Shown in pieces: positions 35,736 to 43,683 of a stretch of DNA of 64,000 bases. Made by a program: the position numbers and the translations under genes. Below the pieces are notes generated by a model. That model ran no database searches. It saw nothing but the letters and a program-made list of their open reading frames with translations, and was not told the origin of the DNA. The stretch spans positions 1 through 64,000 of the forward strand of contig CACWOH010000016.1 in NCBI GenBank assembly GCA_902762435.1, read 5' to 3'. This DNA comes from an uncultured Bacteroidia bacterium (GTDB lineage Bacteria > Bacteroidota > Bacteroidia > Bacteroidales > UBA932). Position 1 is the stretch's first letter. Every line of letters begins with the position of its first letter.

Positions 35736-36504
35736 TTGCAGGTCGTTGGCATAGACGACGGCGCCGTCCGCGGCGGCCTCCGTCGATGACCAGGGAATGC
35801 CCGGTCACCCAGGAGGAAGCGTCGGAAAGCAGGTACACGATGGCCAGGGCGACGTCCCGCGGCTCGCCGTAACGCTTGAGCGGGTATGTTTCCAAATCCC
35901 TCGCCTTATCTTCGTCCGAATAGGAACGGCCAGCCAGGTTGGTATTCACCATGCCGGGATTCACGCTGTTGCAACGCACTTTCGGCGCCATCTCCAGGGC
36001 CACGTTCTTCATGAAAACCTGAAGCGCGCCCTTGGAGGCACCATACATCGCATTGCCGGGCGCGGTCGTGTAAATGCCCCCGACGGAAACCGTGAAGACG
36101 ATGGACGCGCCGGCATTGAACTTCTTCTTCCTGCACAGCCGCTGCGTCAGGTAAATGGGGGCGAAGGTGTTGATGGACATAATCCGCTCCAGGTCGTCCG
36201 GGTTGATGAACTTGACCGGGAGGGGCTTGGTCACCCCGGCATTGCTCACGAACCCGTCCAGGGACGGCAGATCCGCCACCAGGGCGTCCAGCGCCTCCTG
36301 GGAAGTCAGGTTCGCAACCAAGTATCGGTGCCCATCGCCTTCCAGTAATCCCTGCGTCTCTTGCAGGCCGGCTTCGTTGATGTCCGTCAGGATCAGTGTC
36401 GCGCCCAATTTGGCGCATTCGACCGAGGTGGCCCGGCCGATGCCGCCGGCGGCGCCCGTTATCAGGATGGTTTTCCCCGCGAGGGAAAAAGGATTATACT
36501 CCAT
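35662..36504 (-). CDS. SDR-family oxidoreductase with aberrant C-terminal extension
   Basis: The 280-residue product is an otherwise complete short-chain dehydrogenase: nucleotide motif TGAAGGIGRA (17-26), DGFVSNAGVT, catalytic Ser in VFTVSVGG, YGASKGA and the usual ending SWVTGHSLVIDGG near residue 242. After VIDGG the sequence becomes basic and low-complexity (RRGRRRRLC), because the frame runs into the next SDR gene out of phase until 35662. This is best explained by a deletion that removed the normal stop of this gene and the start of the next. The likely reaction is NAD(P)-dependent reduction of a keto group on an ACP-bound or sugar substrate. It overlaps the second acyl carrier gene by one base. 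Confidence 0.8.
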   Translation of the reverse strand: MEYNPFSLAGKTILITGAAGGIGRATSVECAKLGATLILTDINEAGLQETQGLLEGDGHRYLVANLTSQEALDALVADLPSLDGFVSNAGVTKPLPVKFINPDDLERIMSINTFAPIYLTQRLCRKKKFNAGASIVFTVSVGGIYTTAPGNAMYGASKGALQVFMKNVALEMAPKVRCNSVNPGMVNTNLAGRSYSDEDKARDLETYPLKRYGEPRDVALAIVYLLSDASSWVTGHSLVIDGGRRGRRRRLCQRPANGGYGSLGGGLRAAKRYARRARLL

Positions 36505-36737
36505 CAGGCAATCTTGGCTTGGACCGTATTGAACAGGTCCTGAATGGTTACGGCGGCTTTCATCTCGTTGCCGGTCAGGGCCACGCCGTATTCTTCGTCG
36601 ATCATCGCAATGATGGACAGGGCCACGATGGAGGAATAGTCGTCCAGTTCATGGAAGACCGTTTCCGGGGAAAGGTCATCGACCGTCGTATCGTCAAACT
36701 GATCCGCGAAATTGTTGATGAATTCGTTGATTTCCAT
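36504..36737 (-). CDS. Acyl carrier protein, locus copy 2
   Basis: The 77-residue acidic protein is a second carrier. The phosphopantetheine serine is probably one of the pair in LDDYSSIVALSI (usual DSL region), followed by IDEEYGVALTGNEMKAAVTIQDLFNTV. I place the start at the ATG at 36737 because a GGAGAA ribosome-binding site lies seven bases before it; the longer frame would begin with TTG at 36749, inside that site. Two different carriers in one locus suggest two separately handled acyl or aminoacyl groups. It follows the NeuD-like acyltransferase gene. Confidence 0.82.
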   Translation of the reverse strand: MEINEFINNFADQFDDTTVDDLSPETVFHELDDYSSIVALSIIAMIDEEYGVALTGNEMKAAVTIQDLFNTVQAKIA

Positions 36738-36749
36738 ATGATTCTCCAA

Positions 36750-37382
36750 TTATATCTCAAACTTTTTGGCCGGATTCCCGCAAACGGTCGTCCCGGCCTT
36801 CACTTTCCTGATTACAAAACTCAATGCCCCCACGTGGGCCCCCGTACCGACGGTAACCCCGTGATTGATCACTGCGCCGGTGTGGATGTTGGTTTCGTCT
36901 TCAATAACGATGCCGCCCACGCACGTCACGTGCGTATCAATCCGGTTCCAGCTGCCCACGCGGGCGTCGTGCCCGATGACCGTATAGGACTGGATCATAT
37001 TATAATCCCCGACCACGGCATCGTTGCCGATGATGGAGTAGGCCCCGACGAAGTTCCCTTTCCCGAGACGGGCGTTCTGGTAAATGCGCGCCGTCTTGTG
37101 GATCAATTCGATGAACTCCCCGCCCCGCGCGATAATCGCCTCCATGCAGGGACGCCGGGCGGCGCTCCCGATCGACGAGACGAAAACATCGCCGGGCTGC
37201 GGCCGGTACTCCCGGATCGTCCCGAGGATCGGCGGATAGTTCTCCAGTCCGTCCAGGGCGTGAAGATTGTCGTCGAGGAATCCCTTGACGGTAAATTCCT
37301 CTCCGTAGCCCCGGCTCTCCAGCGCATTGCTGAAGACCGTCCGGCCCATCCCGCCGGCACCGATGATGATCAGGTTCTTCAT
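36750..37382 (-). CDS. NeuD/PglD-like sugar O- or N-acyltransferase
   Basis: The 210-residue protein has an N-terminal Rossmann-like domain (MKNLIIIGAGGMGRTVFSNA) and a C-terminal left-handed beta-helix (GKGNFVGAYSIIGNDAVVGDYNMIQSYTVIGHDARVGSWNRIDTHVTCVG and so on, ending VCGNPAKKFEI). This is the PglD/NeuD architecture, which acylates an amino or hydroxyl group of a sugar. The catalytic His is likely in VIGHDARVG. The start at 37382 overlaps the stop of ATP-grasp paralogue C by four bases. Placement next to two carrier proteins suggests it may take an ACP-bound acyl group instead of acetyl-CoA, which is inference. Confidence 0.85.
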   Translation of the reverse strand: MKNLIIIGAGGMGRTVFSNALESRGYGEEFTVKGFLDDNLHALDGLENYPPILGTIREYRPQPGDVFVSSIGSAARRPCMEAIIARGGEFIELIHKTARIYQNARLGKGNFVGAYSIIGNDAVVGDYNMIQSYTVIGHDARVGSWNRIDTHVTCVGGIVIEDETNIHTGAVINHGVTVGTGAHVGALSFVIRKVKAGTTVCGNPAKKFEI

Positions 37383-38374
37383 TTCAATTGTTTCAAAAGT
37401 TTCTTGTACTCTGGCCACATGCCATGATAGTGCATCTGTTGGAAATCGTGGTCCGCATTGTCGTTCCCTTCTATCAAGGCAAAACCGCCATTCTCGAGAG
37501 GGACCACATCCCATCCCACATACCTTACGGTTTTCACCACCCGGGCGCACCGTTCTACAAAAGCCTTGCATTCCTGCCAATCGGGTATCTGGAACCCCAT
37601 GATCTGCTTGCCTGTCATCGGGTGGAACAGGAACTCCTTGTCCTGCGCATTATATCCGACCGAATCAATGACACCCGTTTCCATATCGATATTGGCGCCG
37701 ATTCCGTCAAAATGGAAATTGTCCACAAAATTGCCTTTATTGCCGATTCGGATCCGCGCGCTCATGAAATGAACCTCGTCCTTCTTATCATCATACACCG
37801 TTACCAGCCGTAAGGTATTGATTGAAGCCGGATGGAACTCCGCCAGCGCGGGATGTTCGTGCAATCGGTTCTCAGCCACATAATGACTGCCAGAATCAGA
37901 TTTCAATGCCTTAAACAGTTCATCCGGATCGGTATCCGCCAGGGAATACAACTTAACGCTATTGCCGCGAAAACCCCGGACTTCTTTGACAAATATCTCC
38001 TTGTGCCTGGCAAAAAAAGAGTTGAATGCATTCTGTGTCGTCTCATCCAAGTTTATGCTCTCCCGCCCGAGATTATTACGAAAGACGTTGTTGAATGCAC
38101 TCTTGTCCCGGAAGTACTTTATGTCTTTCGGATCATTGCATACGCGCATGATCCGGTGATATCTCCGATAGGTAATATACTCCCTTCGCCCGTTAGGCCT
38201 CAGCTTAAAGAAGCCGTAGGCAAAATAATCATTTAAAGATGCCCCCTGGCAGACAAAGGCGGAGACATAATCGATGAAGCACCCCAACTTCACGAAGGGT
38301 TTGCAGATTCCGTCCTTGCCGATATATGTTGCGTACAACTGATTGAAACGATCTACGAAACGCTTGATTGTCAT
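37379..38374 (-). CDS. Sugar-transfer-associated ATP-grasp protein, paralogue C
   Basis: The 331-residue member is the shortest and most divergent of the seven. Family motifs are IFVKEVRGFRGNSV (nucleotide loop; IVKP becomes FVKE), FHPASINTLRLVTV, FVDNFHFDGIGANIDMETG, and GWDVV followed by ALIEGNDNADHD. The terminal metal-binding Glu and Asn are kept, so it is probably active. The N-terminal domain differs from those of the other copies (DYFAYGFFKLRPNGRREYITYRRYHRIM), suggesting another acceptor. It overlaps the NeuD-like gene by four bases and follows a family 4 glycosyltransferase. Confidence 0.82.
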   Translation of the reverse strand: MTIKRFVDRFNQLYATYIGKDGICKPFVKLGCFIDYVSAFVCQGASLNDYFAYGFFKLRPNGRREYITYRRYHRIMRVCNDPKDIKYFRDKSAFNNVFRNNLGRESINLDETTQNAFNSFFARHKEIFVKEVRGFRGNSVKLYSLADTDPDELFKALKSDSGSHYVAENRLHEHPALAEFHPASINTLRLVTVYDDKKDEVHFMSARIRIGNKGNFVDNFHFDGIGANIDMETGVIDSVGYNAQDKEFLFHPMTGKQIMGFQIPDWQECKAFVERCARVVKTVRYVGWDVVPLENGGFALIEGNDNADHDFQQMHYHGMWPEYKKLLKQLK

Positions 38375-38379
38375 AACGC

Positions 38380-39537
38380 TTACTTCTGATTCTTTTTTTG
38401 CTTGACTGCCGTTTGCAGAATGCCTTCCGCCTGACGGGCGATCACCTCTCCGGAATAATGCGCACGCACGTATTCGCGAAGATCTTCCGGTTTATATGTA
38501 TCTATATTACGCTCAATCTCATTCATCGCCCCCACAAGCCCTTCAAAATCATCGACATCAAGCAGAATTCCGTTGGTACCGTCAATGTAATACTCCGGCC
38601 CGCCGCAACGCGTACTGATGACGGGCAAGCCCATCGCCATTGCCTCGATGTTCACGACGCAAAACGTTTCTGCACGGGAGACCAGTACAAATGCATCGCA
38701 CTTTTGATACATCTCGATCATCTGCTGCTTATTGCACATTCCTAACAAATGAATGCGCTTGGATAAGCCGAGAGAATCAGCCAGGCCCGATATCTTATCT
38801 CGTTCCGGGCCGTCTCCTATGATGAAAAGTTCAGAGCCCGGATCATCAATCTTAGCCATTGCCCGAACAATCAAATCTATGGCTTTTCTCTCTTCCAGGG
38901 AACCGGTGGTCACAAACCTGAAAGGAGTATGACCCTTCGGAAGGATCGCTCCGTTCAGGAATTCTTCCCCAACCATATCATAAAGCACATCAGAATGAAC
39001 CCCCAGTTTCGTATTCAACGCCGATTGCAAGGCAGGGGAAACGGACAGGACTCTGTCAATATGTTTGTAAGCACGCTGGAAGTGGAATGTTTCCCCTCTG
39101 CTGAATACACTTTTATTGATGATCCGGGCTGCGTGTTCAACTCCGACAATCGGGATTCCAGGATATCGCCGTTTTACATATTCAAGCTGCGACATCGTGA
39201 AAAAGAAATGCGCATAAATAACGTCCGGGAGCCCGTGTCTCTTCACCATATGATGAAAGAGAGACAACATCATCCGGTCCATTATCCAACTCCGCAAACG
39301 AAAAGAACGAAGGATCTTCAACGGGAACAAATACAGCGAGCAAGCATCTATCCCCCCAAAATCAATATGCTTAAAACCGATCCGCCTGGCCCAGCGGCGA
39401 AAACGTCCATCTACGGCAGCCATACAGACCTTGTGCCCCAAAGCGGTCAAAGCCCGCGCCTGGTCCAATTCGAAACATCCCCATTGCGGATCCTCTTTGG
39501 ACGGGATACCGTGAGAAATGATAAGTATATTCATCAT
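38380..39537 (-). CDS. Glycosyltransferase family 4 protein
   Basis: The 385-residue GT-B enzyme transfers a sugar from a nucleotide donor to the growing lipid-linked repeat unit on the cytoplasmic face. It begins with MMNILIISHGIPSKEDP. It also carries GVEHAARIINKSVFSRG in the acceptor half, FVTTGSLEERKAIDLIVRAM in the hinge, and the donor-site segments SRAETFCVVNIEAMAMGLPVISTRCGGPEYYID with the EX7E-type glutamates. Its sugar cannot be inferred. It overlaps the Wzy-like gene by four bases. Together with the GT2 and the initiating transferase, it allows a repeat unit of only about three sugars. Confidence 0.88.
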   Translation of the reverse strand: MMNILIISHGIPSKEDPQWGCFELDQARALTALGHKVCMAAVDGRFRRWARRIGFKHIDFGGIDACSLYLFPLKILRSFRLRSWIMDRMMLSLFHHMVKRHGLPDVIYAHFFFTMSQLEYVKRRYPGIPIVGVEHAARIINKSVFSRGETFHFQRAYKHIDRVLSVSPALQSALNTKLGVHSDVLYDMVGEEFLNGAILPKGHTPFRFVTTGSLEERKAIDLIVRAMAKIDDPGSELFIIGDGPERDKISGLADSLGLSKRIHLLGMCNKQQMIEMYQKCDAFVLVSRAETFCVVNIEAMAMGLPVISTRCGGPEYYIDGTNGILLDVDDFEGLVGAMNEIERNIDTYKPEDLREYVRAHYSGEVIARQAEGILQTAVKQKKNQK

Positions 39538-40673
39538 TCAGAAACCTTTAAGCCGGGTTCGGTTTTAGGGACAACATTCCCACGCCTATTCTTTGAATGG
39601 AGAATACAACACGGCAAGAAAAGAAAGAATGCAAAACCTAAAAACAATCCAGACTCATTAACACCCCAAATCATAGTTACAATTATCAGTATCAACAACG
39701 GTTTGTAGTTGTTCATGGTAATTGTGCAATATTTTTTGAAGTAGTATAAGATAATCAACTCTATGATTACCATCGTAGGCACGCCATATCTGACCACAAT
39801 GTCCAAAGCGGAATTATGCATACTCTTATTCCACCACTCCGTGTCGATTTTGCCAAAGATAAAAGACGCGGGATCCGTTACCTGAGCAAATATGTACGAC
39901 CAAATAATCTCGCGACCGGAAAACACATCCTGCCCCATCATCTCAGTCTGCCCCTTCATCCCGGATGAAAGCAGACAATAAACGAAAGGGTATACCACAT
40001 AGATGACAAGAAGGCACGACAGGATGAAGCCCCATTTATCCCATTTCGCAACCTTGTTTCTGACCAGGAATGCAGCGAACAATAACAGATAAACCAGGAG
40101 AGAATTACGGCCTTTCGTCAACAGGATCAAAAGAAATGACAGCCCCAACAAGAAGTAAAGGCCCGGAACGCCGATAGCCCGTTTTCTTCCTGCGATCGTG
40201 TCAATGACGATCCGTTTTTTGCTGTTTGTATAAATGCAGAAGAACAAAACAACCGTAAATAACAATATCTTAAAAGAGACCTGATTGGGATTGATGGGAA
40301 TATGACCGGCAAAAGCTATGATGACATAAAGGAAATATGCCGCAAGTACCATCAAAAAGATCAGTGATATCTGCTTACGGGAGAACACAATCTTCGTATA
40401 AACAAACAGTGTTACAGGAAGCATCGCCGTAACAACCATCCCGATCATATTATAATGCCCGCCCAGGAATGACAACGAAAAAAGATAAAGGGCGAAGATG
40501 ACAGGAAGGAAAGAAGCGAAATCCAACCTGAAATACTTTGCATACAAAACCAAAAGCGGGAGGTACCTCAAGAGGGCAATCCATTGCGTCCCCGCAGACG
40601 TGAACTCTTCCAACAAAAGCCCCAACAATGCAAAGAGCAAGGAAATGAAGTACAAAGAAAAATCCAATTTCAT
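39534..40673 (-). CDS. wzy: Wzy-like O-antigen/capsule polymerase
   Basis: The 379-residue integral membrane protein has about ten to twelve hydrophobic segments and a large periplasmic loop (about residues 235-295, MMGQDVFSGREIIWSYIFAQVTD and then WWNKSMHNSALDIVVRYGV). The H-N-S-A-L-D and SGRE signatures resemble the Wzy/O-antigen ligase group. It would polymerise lipid-linked repeat units at the periplasmic face. I use the ATG at 40673 (MKLDFSLYF), with a GGGGAAG ribosome-binding site; the longer frame begins with TTG. It is A/T-rich relative to the flanking chromosome. A WaaL-type ligase role is an alternative. Confidence 0.8.
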   Translation of the reverse strand: MKLDFSLYFISLLFALLGLLLEEFTSAGTQWIALLRYLPLLVLYAKYFRLDFASFLPVIFALYLFSLSFLGGHYNMIGMVVTAMLPVTLFVYTKIVFSRKQISLIFLMVLAAYFLYVIIAFAGHIPINPNQVSFKILLFTVVLFFCIYTNSKKRIVIDTIAGRKRAIGVPGLYFLLGLSFLLILLTKGRNSLLVYLLLFAAFLVRNKVAKWDKWGFILSCLLVIYVVYPFVYCLLSSGMKGQTEMMGQDVFSGREIIWSYIFAQVTDPASFIFGKIDTEWWNKSMHNSALDIVVRYGVPTMVIIELIILYYFKKYCTITMNNYKPLLILIIVTMIWGVNESGLFLGFAFFLFLPCCILHSKNRRGNVVPKTEPGLKVSE

Positions 40674-40683
40674 GATTCTTCCC

Positions 40684-41868
40684 CTACTTGACAATCCGCC
40701 TTTTCAGCTTCAACAGATACTTGATGACAAACCGCCTCCTCAGGTGCTTCATCGGACGGGGATCTCCGGCACTTTGTACAAAGTAGATACCCGCCTGCTT
40801 CTTGATTTCTTCAAATCGCCTGACAGAGAGTTTCCCTTCAAGGATATTATTAAACGCGACTTCCTCATTCAGATAGAATTGATCCTTTTCAACAACTGGA
40901 ACAGAATCAGGATTGAGGGAGTTGGTCAGGATTTGGATAAAGAGTGCGGGGACATTCACGCCCAATTTGAACAATCCATAGCCATATGTGGCAAATCGGA
41001 GATTCAATTCTACGAAAAACACACGCCCCTCTGTCTCGATGAAATCAATATTGAATATACCGACATATCCTAGTCCCTTCAGAAGAGTCTCGATTTTCCG
41101 TTTAATCTCATTATCCGTCCGGACCGGCTTTACATGGCCCAGGATGGAAACGCCATGGCTGGAGCCCTCCCCCATCAGAACAAGTTCCGTCTCTGCCGGG
41201 ACCCAGCAATTCTCTCCGTCGCAAATGCCCATCATCCCCATTTCTCTTTTAATCTTCACAAACTCTTCCGCATAAAGCGGATGGGGATAAACCGTCTTGC
41301 ACAAGCGGGTCAAGGCCTCAAGTTCCGACTTGTCTTCGCACTTCCGCTGAATGGGCTTCGAGTCCCAGTAACTATACAGTCCCTTGACATAGCATGGATA
41401 TTCTATCTGATCCGGGACAGAAAACTCCCCGTCCTCGTACATAATTGGCCAGCCCTGCACTACAGATAACCCAACCGCGGCAGCCCGGGTCTTCATGTAA
41501 TTTTTGTCCATCAACCCGGACAAACTGTTTCCATCTTTCAAATGCGCGAACAGGAAAAAAGCCTCCAACCGACTCCGCGCATCATCAATGATGTGTGTCA
41601 CTTTGTCGCTTAGGGAGAAAAGAACGGGTTTCTGTCCACACCCCTGATACTTTTCTATCAGGAATTCCGGCAGAGTAACGGGACCGGTCTCATCGAAATA
41701 AAAGTAATCCTCCACATATTTGCAGAAGAAGTCGGATGTCTTCAACATCTTACCCTTATTCCTTCCTATCCGGACGATGTCAACACCATATCCAGCAGCA
41801 CCTACCGCACGGGCCGTACAAAGCCTGATCACGTCCGATGTCCCTATTATTACTGCTTTTGTCGCCAT
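40684..41868 (-). CDS. ATP-grasp ligase of the PylC/CarB/D-aspartate-ligase-like group
   Basis: The 394-residue enzyme is ATP-grasp but not of the sugar-transfer subfamily. It has a pre-ATP-grasp Rossmann domain (MATKAVIIGTSDVIRLCTARAVGAAGY), a substrate segment DKNYMKTRAAAVGL, YPCYVKGLYS (nucleotide lysine), and the metal-binding end VFFVELNLRFATYGYG with Glu, Asn and Arg. Such enzymes form an amide between a carboxylate and an amine, as in PylC or D-aspartate ligase. I chose the ATG at 41868; the longer frame comes from antisense-like extension. It lies between the GNAT and wzy genes, and probably makes or attaches an amino-acid building block. Confidence 0.8.
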   Translation of the reverse strand: MATKAVIIGTSDVIRLCTARAVGAAGYGVDIVRIGRNKGKMLKTSDFFCKYVEDYFYFDETGPVTLPEFLIEKYQGCGQKPVLFSLSDKVTHIIDDARSRLEAFFLFAHLKDGNSLSGLMDKNYMKTRAAAVGLSVVQGWPIMYEDGEFSVPDQIEYPCYVKGLYSYWDSKPIQRKCEDKSELEALTRLCKTVYPHPLYAEEFVKIKREMGMMGICDGENCWVPAETELVLMGEGSSHGVSILGHVKPVRTDNEIKRKIETLLKGLGYVGIFNIDFIETEGRVFFVELNLRFATYGYGLFKLGVNVPALFIQILTNSLNPDSVPVVEKDQFYLNEEVAFNNILEGKLSVRRFEEIKKQAGIYFVQSAGDPRPMKHLRRRFVIKYLLKLKRRIVK

Positions 41869-41891
41869 AGACCGGCTATACTTCTCCTTTT

Positions 41892-42485
41892 TTATCGCTT
41901 GAATACCCGGCGCAGCTGATATTCCGCCAGACGAACCGCTTTGACACAACAGTACATTGTCTTCATCCTGAGATCCGAATACGGTGCTCCATTGAGCCAT
42001 TTAACCATAAAAACCCACGGACTGTCGCTCCCCCGGGCAAAGCTTACTTTTTTGTAACCATTCTTTGACGCGACCCCGATTACACGGGCATTGCCCGGAT
42101 GTGTATTGAAAAGCATTTTGTCCAGGCCTTGTGCCGCCGCCGCCTTCTCACGTAGTTCCAGCAATTCGCCATAAATGCCCCGTCCTCTGTATTCAGGCAG
42201 GACAGCAGCAAAACAACAATAGGCAAACATACCTTCGCCAAACCAGAACGACGCCTTTTTCAAAGTATATGCCGCCGTCCCGATTACCTTGTTCCCCAGA
42301 ACCGCGACAAACATCTTTCCTCCCTGGGCCAAATGCTCCTCAATCCCCTCTCCTGAAAGTGCCGCGTGGGCCATGTTCATCCCCTCTTCCCGATTCGTCC
42401 CATGGGCTTTCCAGATTACTTCATGAATATCATCCCAGGACACCCAATCGGGTTTTTCAATGATCTGAATTGCCGGATCGTTCAT
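41892..42485 (-). CDS. GNAT-family N-acetyltransferase
   Basis: The 197-residue protein has the GNAT acetyl-CoA fold: MFVAVLGNKVIGTAAYTL (strand pair), CCFAAVLPEYRGRGIYGELLELREKAAA with the pyrophosphate-binding R/Q-x-x-G-x-G/A motif as YRGRGIYG, and a later strand GNARVIGVASKNGYKKVSFARG. It likely acetylates an amino group of a sugar or amino acid in the pathway. I start at the ATG at 42485 (MNDPAIQIIEKPDW), which follows the stop of paralogue D; the longer frame overlaps that gene. Some GNAT-fold enzymes transfer amino acids, an alternative worth keeping in this ligase-rich locus. Confidence 0.8.
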   Translation of the reverse strand: MNDPAIQIIEKPDWVSWDDIHEVIWKAHGTNREEGMNMAHAALSGEGIEEHLAQGGKMFVAVLGNKVIGTAAYTLKKASFWFGEGMFAYCCFAAVLPEYRGRGIYGELLELREKAAAAQGLDKMLFNTHPGNARVIGVASKNGYKKVSFARGSDSPWVFMVKWLNGAPYSDLRMKTMYCCVKAVRLAEYQLRRVFKR

Positions 42486-42495
42486 TCCAAAGGGC

Positions 42496-43680
42496 TTACC
42501 CAAAAAACTTATGATGAATCGTGGTTCTGTCCGGATAATCCTTAAAACGAACCGCACCCAAAGGCAAGTATTTTGCCCTAACCTTGGAAACGTGCGCCAT
42601 CAGTTCATCCAGGTCCTCCCGGTTGAACATCGGACCCACCGCTTGCTGCAGCCCCACCCCGGGCCTAGGATTGAACTCGATGAAGACAGGATGTCCGTCC
42701 GGAGAGAGGGCGAAATCCCAGCCCACGATATCCAGCTGCGGCAGACGGCCATGCAGGGTCAAGGCGGCCGCCTTCAACACCTCCCAACAAGGTATCCGGT
42801 CCGGCAGGGAATCCGGCAGGGAGGGAACATCCATGACAAAATAACTGTAACGCTTCCGATTCAGGAGTTTCCCCGTTTCAATATCCACTCCGGTGTACCC
42901 ACCTCCGGAACAAACGTTGTCCATCACGGAACCTTCCCCGCCAAAACGCATGCAGGAATACAGGACCTTACGGCGTTTCGAGGGATCCCGGTAAGTCACA
43001 ATCCGGATGGTATTGAGAGAGGTCGGATTGAATTGCGCGAAAACCGGATGTTGTACGACCATCTTCTGGAACGTATAATCATACCTGTATTTCGTCATCA
43101 GCGCATCAAACTCCGTACGGTCGGTTCCACGCTCGACCTTCACGACGCCACGGCCACCGAAAGTCTCCACGGAAGGTTTCAGGATCAAGGCTTCCCCGAA
43201 AGACAGAAGCGTATCCAAGGCGGTTTCCCGCGAGCACTCCTTTCCGTCCCCGGTATAGAATACCCCGTTGGCGTTATAGACCACATCCTCGGCGGCCATC
43301 ACGCCAAGCTCGGCGTCCGGCAGCCCCAAGATGGTTTTCTGGACATTCTTGTCCATATAAGCCGGCACGAAATCATAACGGTCCAGGTACGGATAGATAT
43401 AGTGAACCGCCATCGAGCGGGTCACATAATGATCCGCCTCAATTCCTGAAAGCTTACCGTAGTAAGCCGCGTCCAGACCGGAGATGTCAAAACCCCACTT
43501 CTTCCAATATGGGTTCTTCCTTTTCACATATTTCTTCCATTCGAATTCCGGACACATCTCGTTCTTCAGGAACATCCGGGTATCAAAATGCTGGAATCTC
43601 TTACGTAATGGCGGTGCAAGGAAACACCACCCCCGGAACAATATAGCGCTGATCTTTTTATGCAACAGATAACAACCCAT
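42496..43680 (-). CDS. Sugar-transfer-associated ATP-grasp protein, paralogue D
   Basis: The 394-residue product carries the family set: ALILKPSVETFGGRGVVKV (about residues 167-185), FNPTSLNTIRIVTY, MDNVCSGGGYTGVDIETG, and GWDFALSPDGHPVFIEFNPRPGVG. It differs from A and B in having NPTS in place of HPQS and an N-terminal region rich in aromatic residues (AVHYIYPYLDRYDFVPAYMDKN). That places it with E and F in a second subgroup. The likely chemistry is ATP-dependent amide formation on a sugar or amino-acid acceptor. It is three bases downstream of paralogue E. Confidence 0.85.
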   Translation of the reverse strand: MGCYLLHKKISAILFRGWCFLAPPLRKRFQHFDTRMFLKNEMCPEFEWKKYVKRKNPYWKKWGFDISGLDAAYYGKLSGIEADHYVTRSMAVHYIYPYLDRYDFVPAYMDKNVQKTILGLPDAELGVMAAEDVVYNANGVFYTGDGKECSRETALDTLLSFGEALILKPSVETFGGRGVVKVERGTDRTEFDALMTKYRYDYTFQKMVVQHPVFAQFNPTSLNTIRIVTYRDPSKRRKVLYSCMRFGGEGSVMDNVCSGGGYTGVDIETGKLLNRKRYSYFVMDVPSLPDSLPDRIPCWEVLKAAALTLHGRLPQLDIVGWDFALSPDGHPVFIEFNPRPGVGLQQAVGPMFNREDLDELMAHVSKVRAKYLPLGAVRFKDYPDRTTIHHKFFG

Positions 43681-43683
43681 CCC

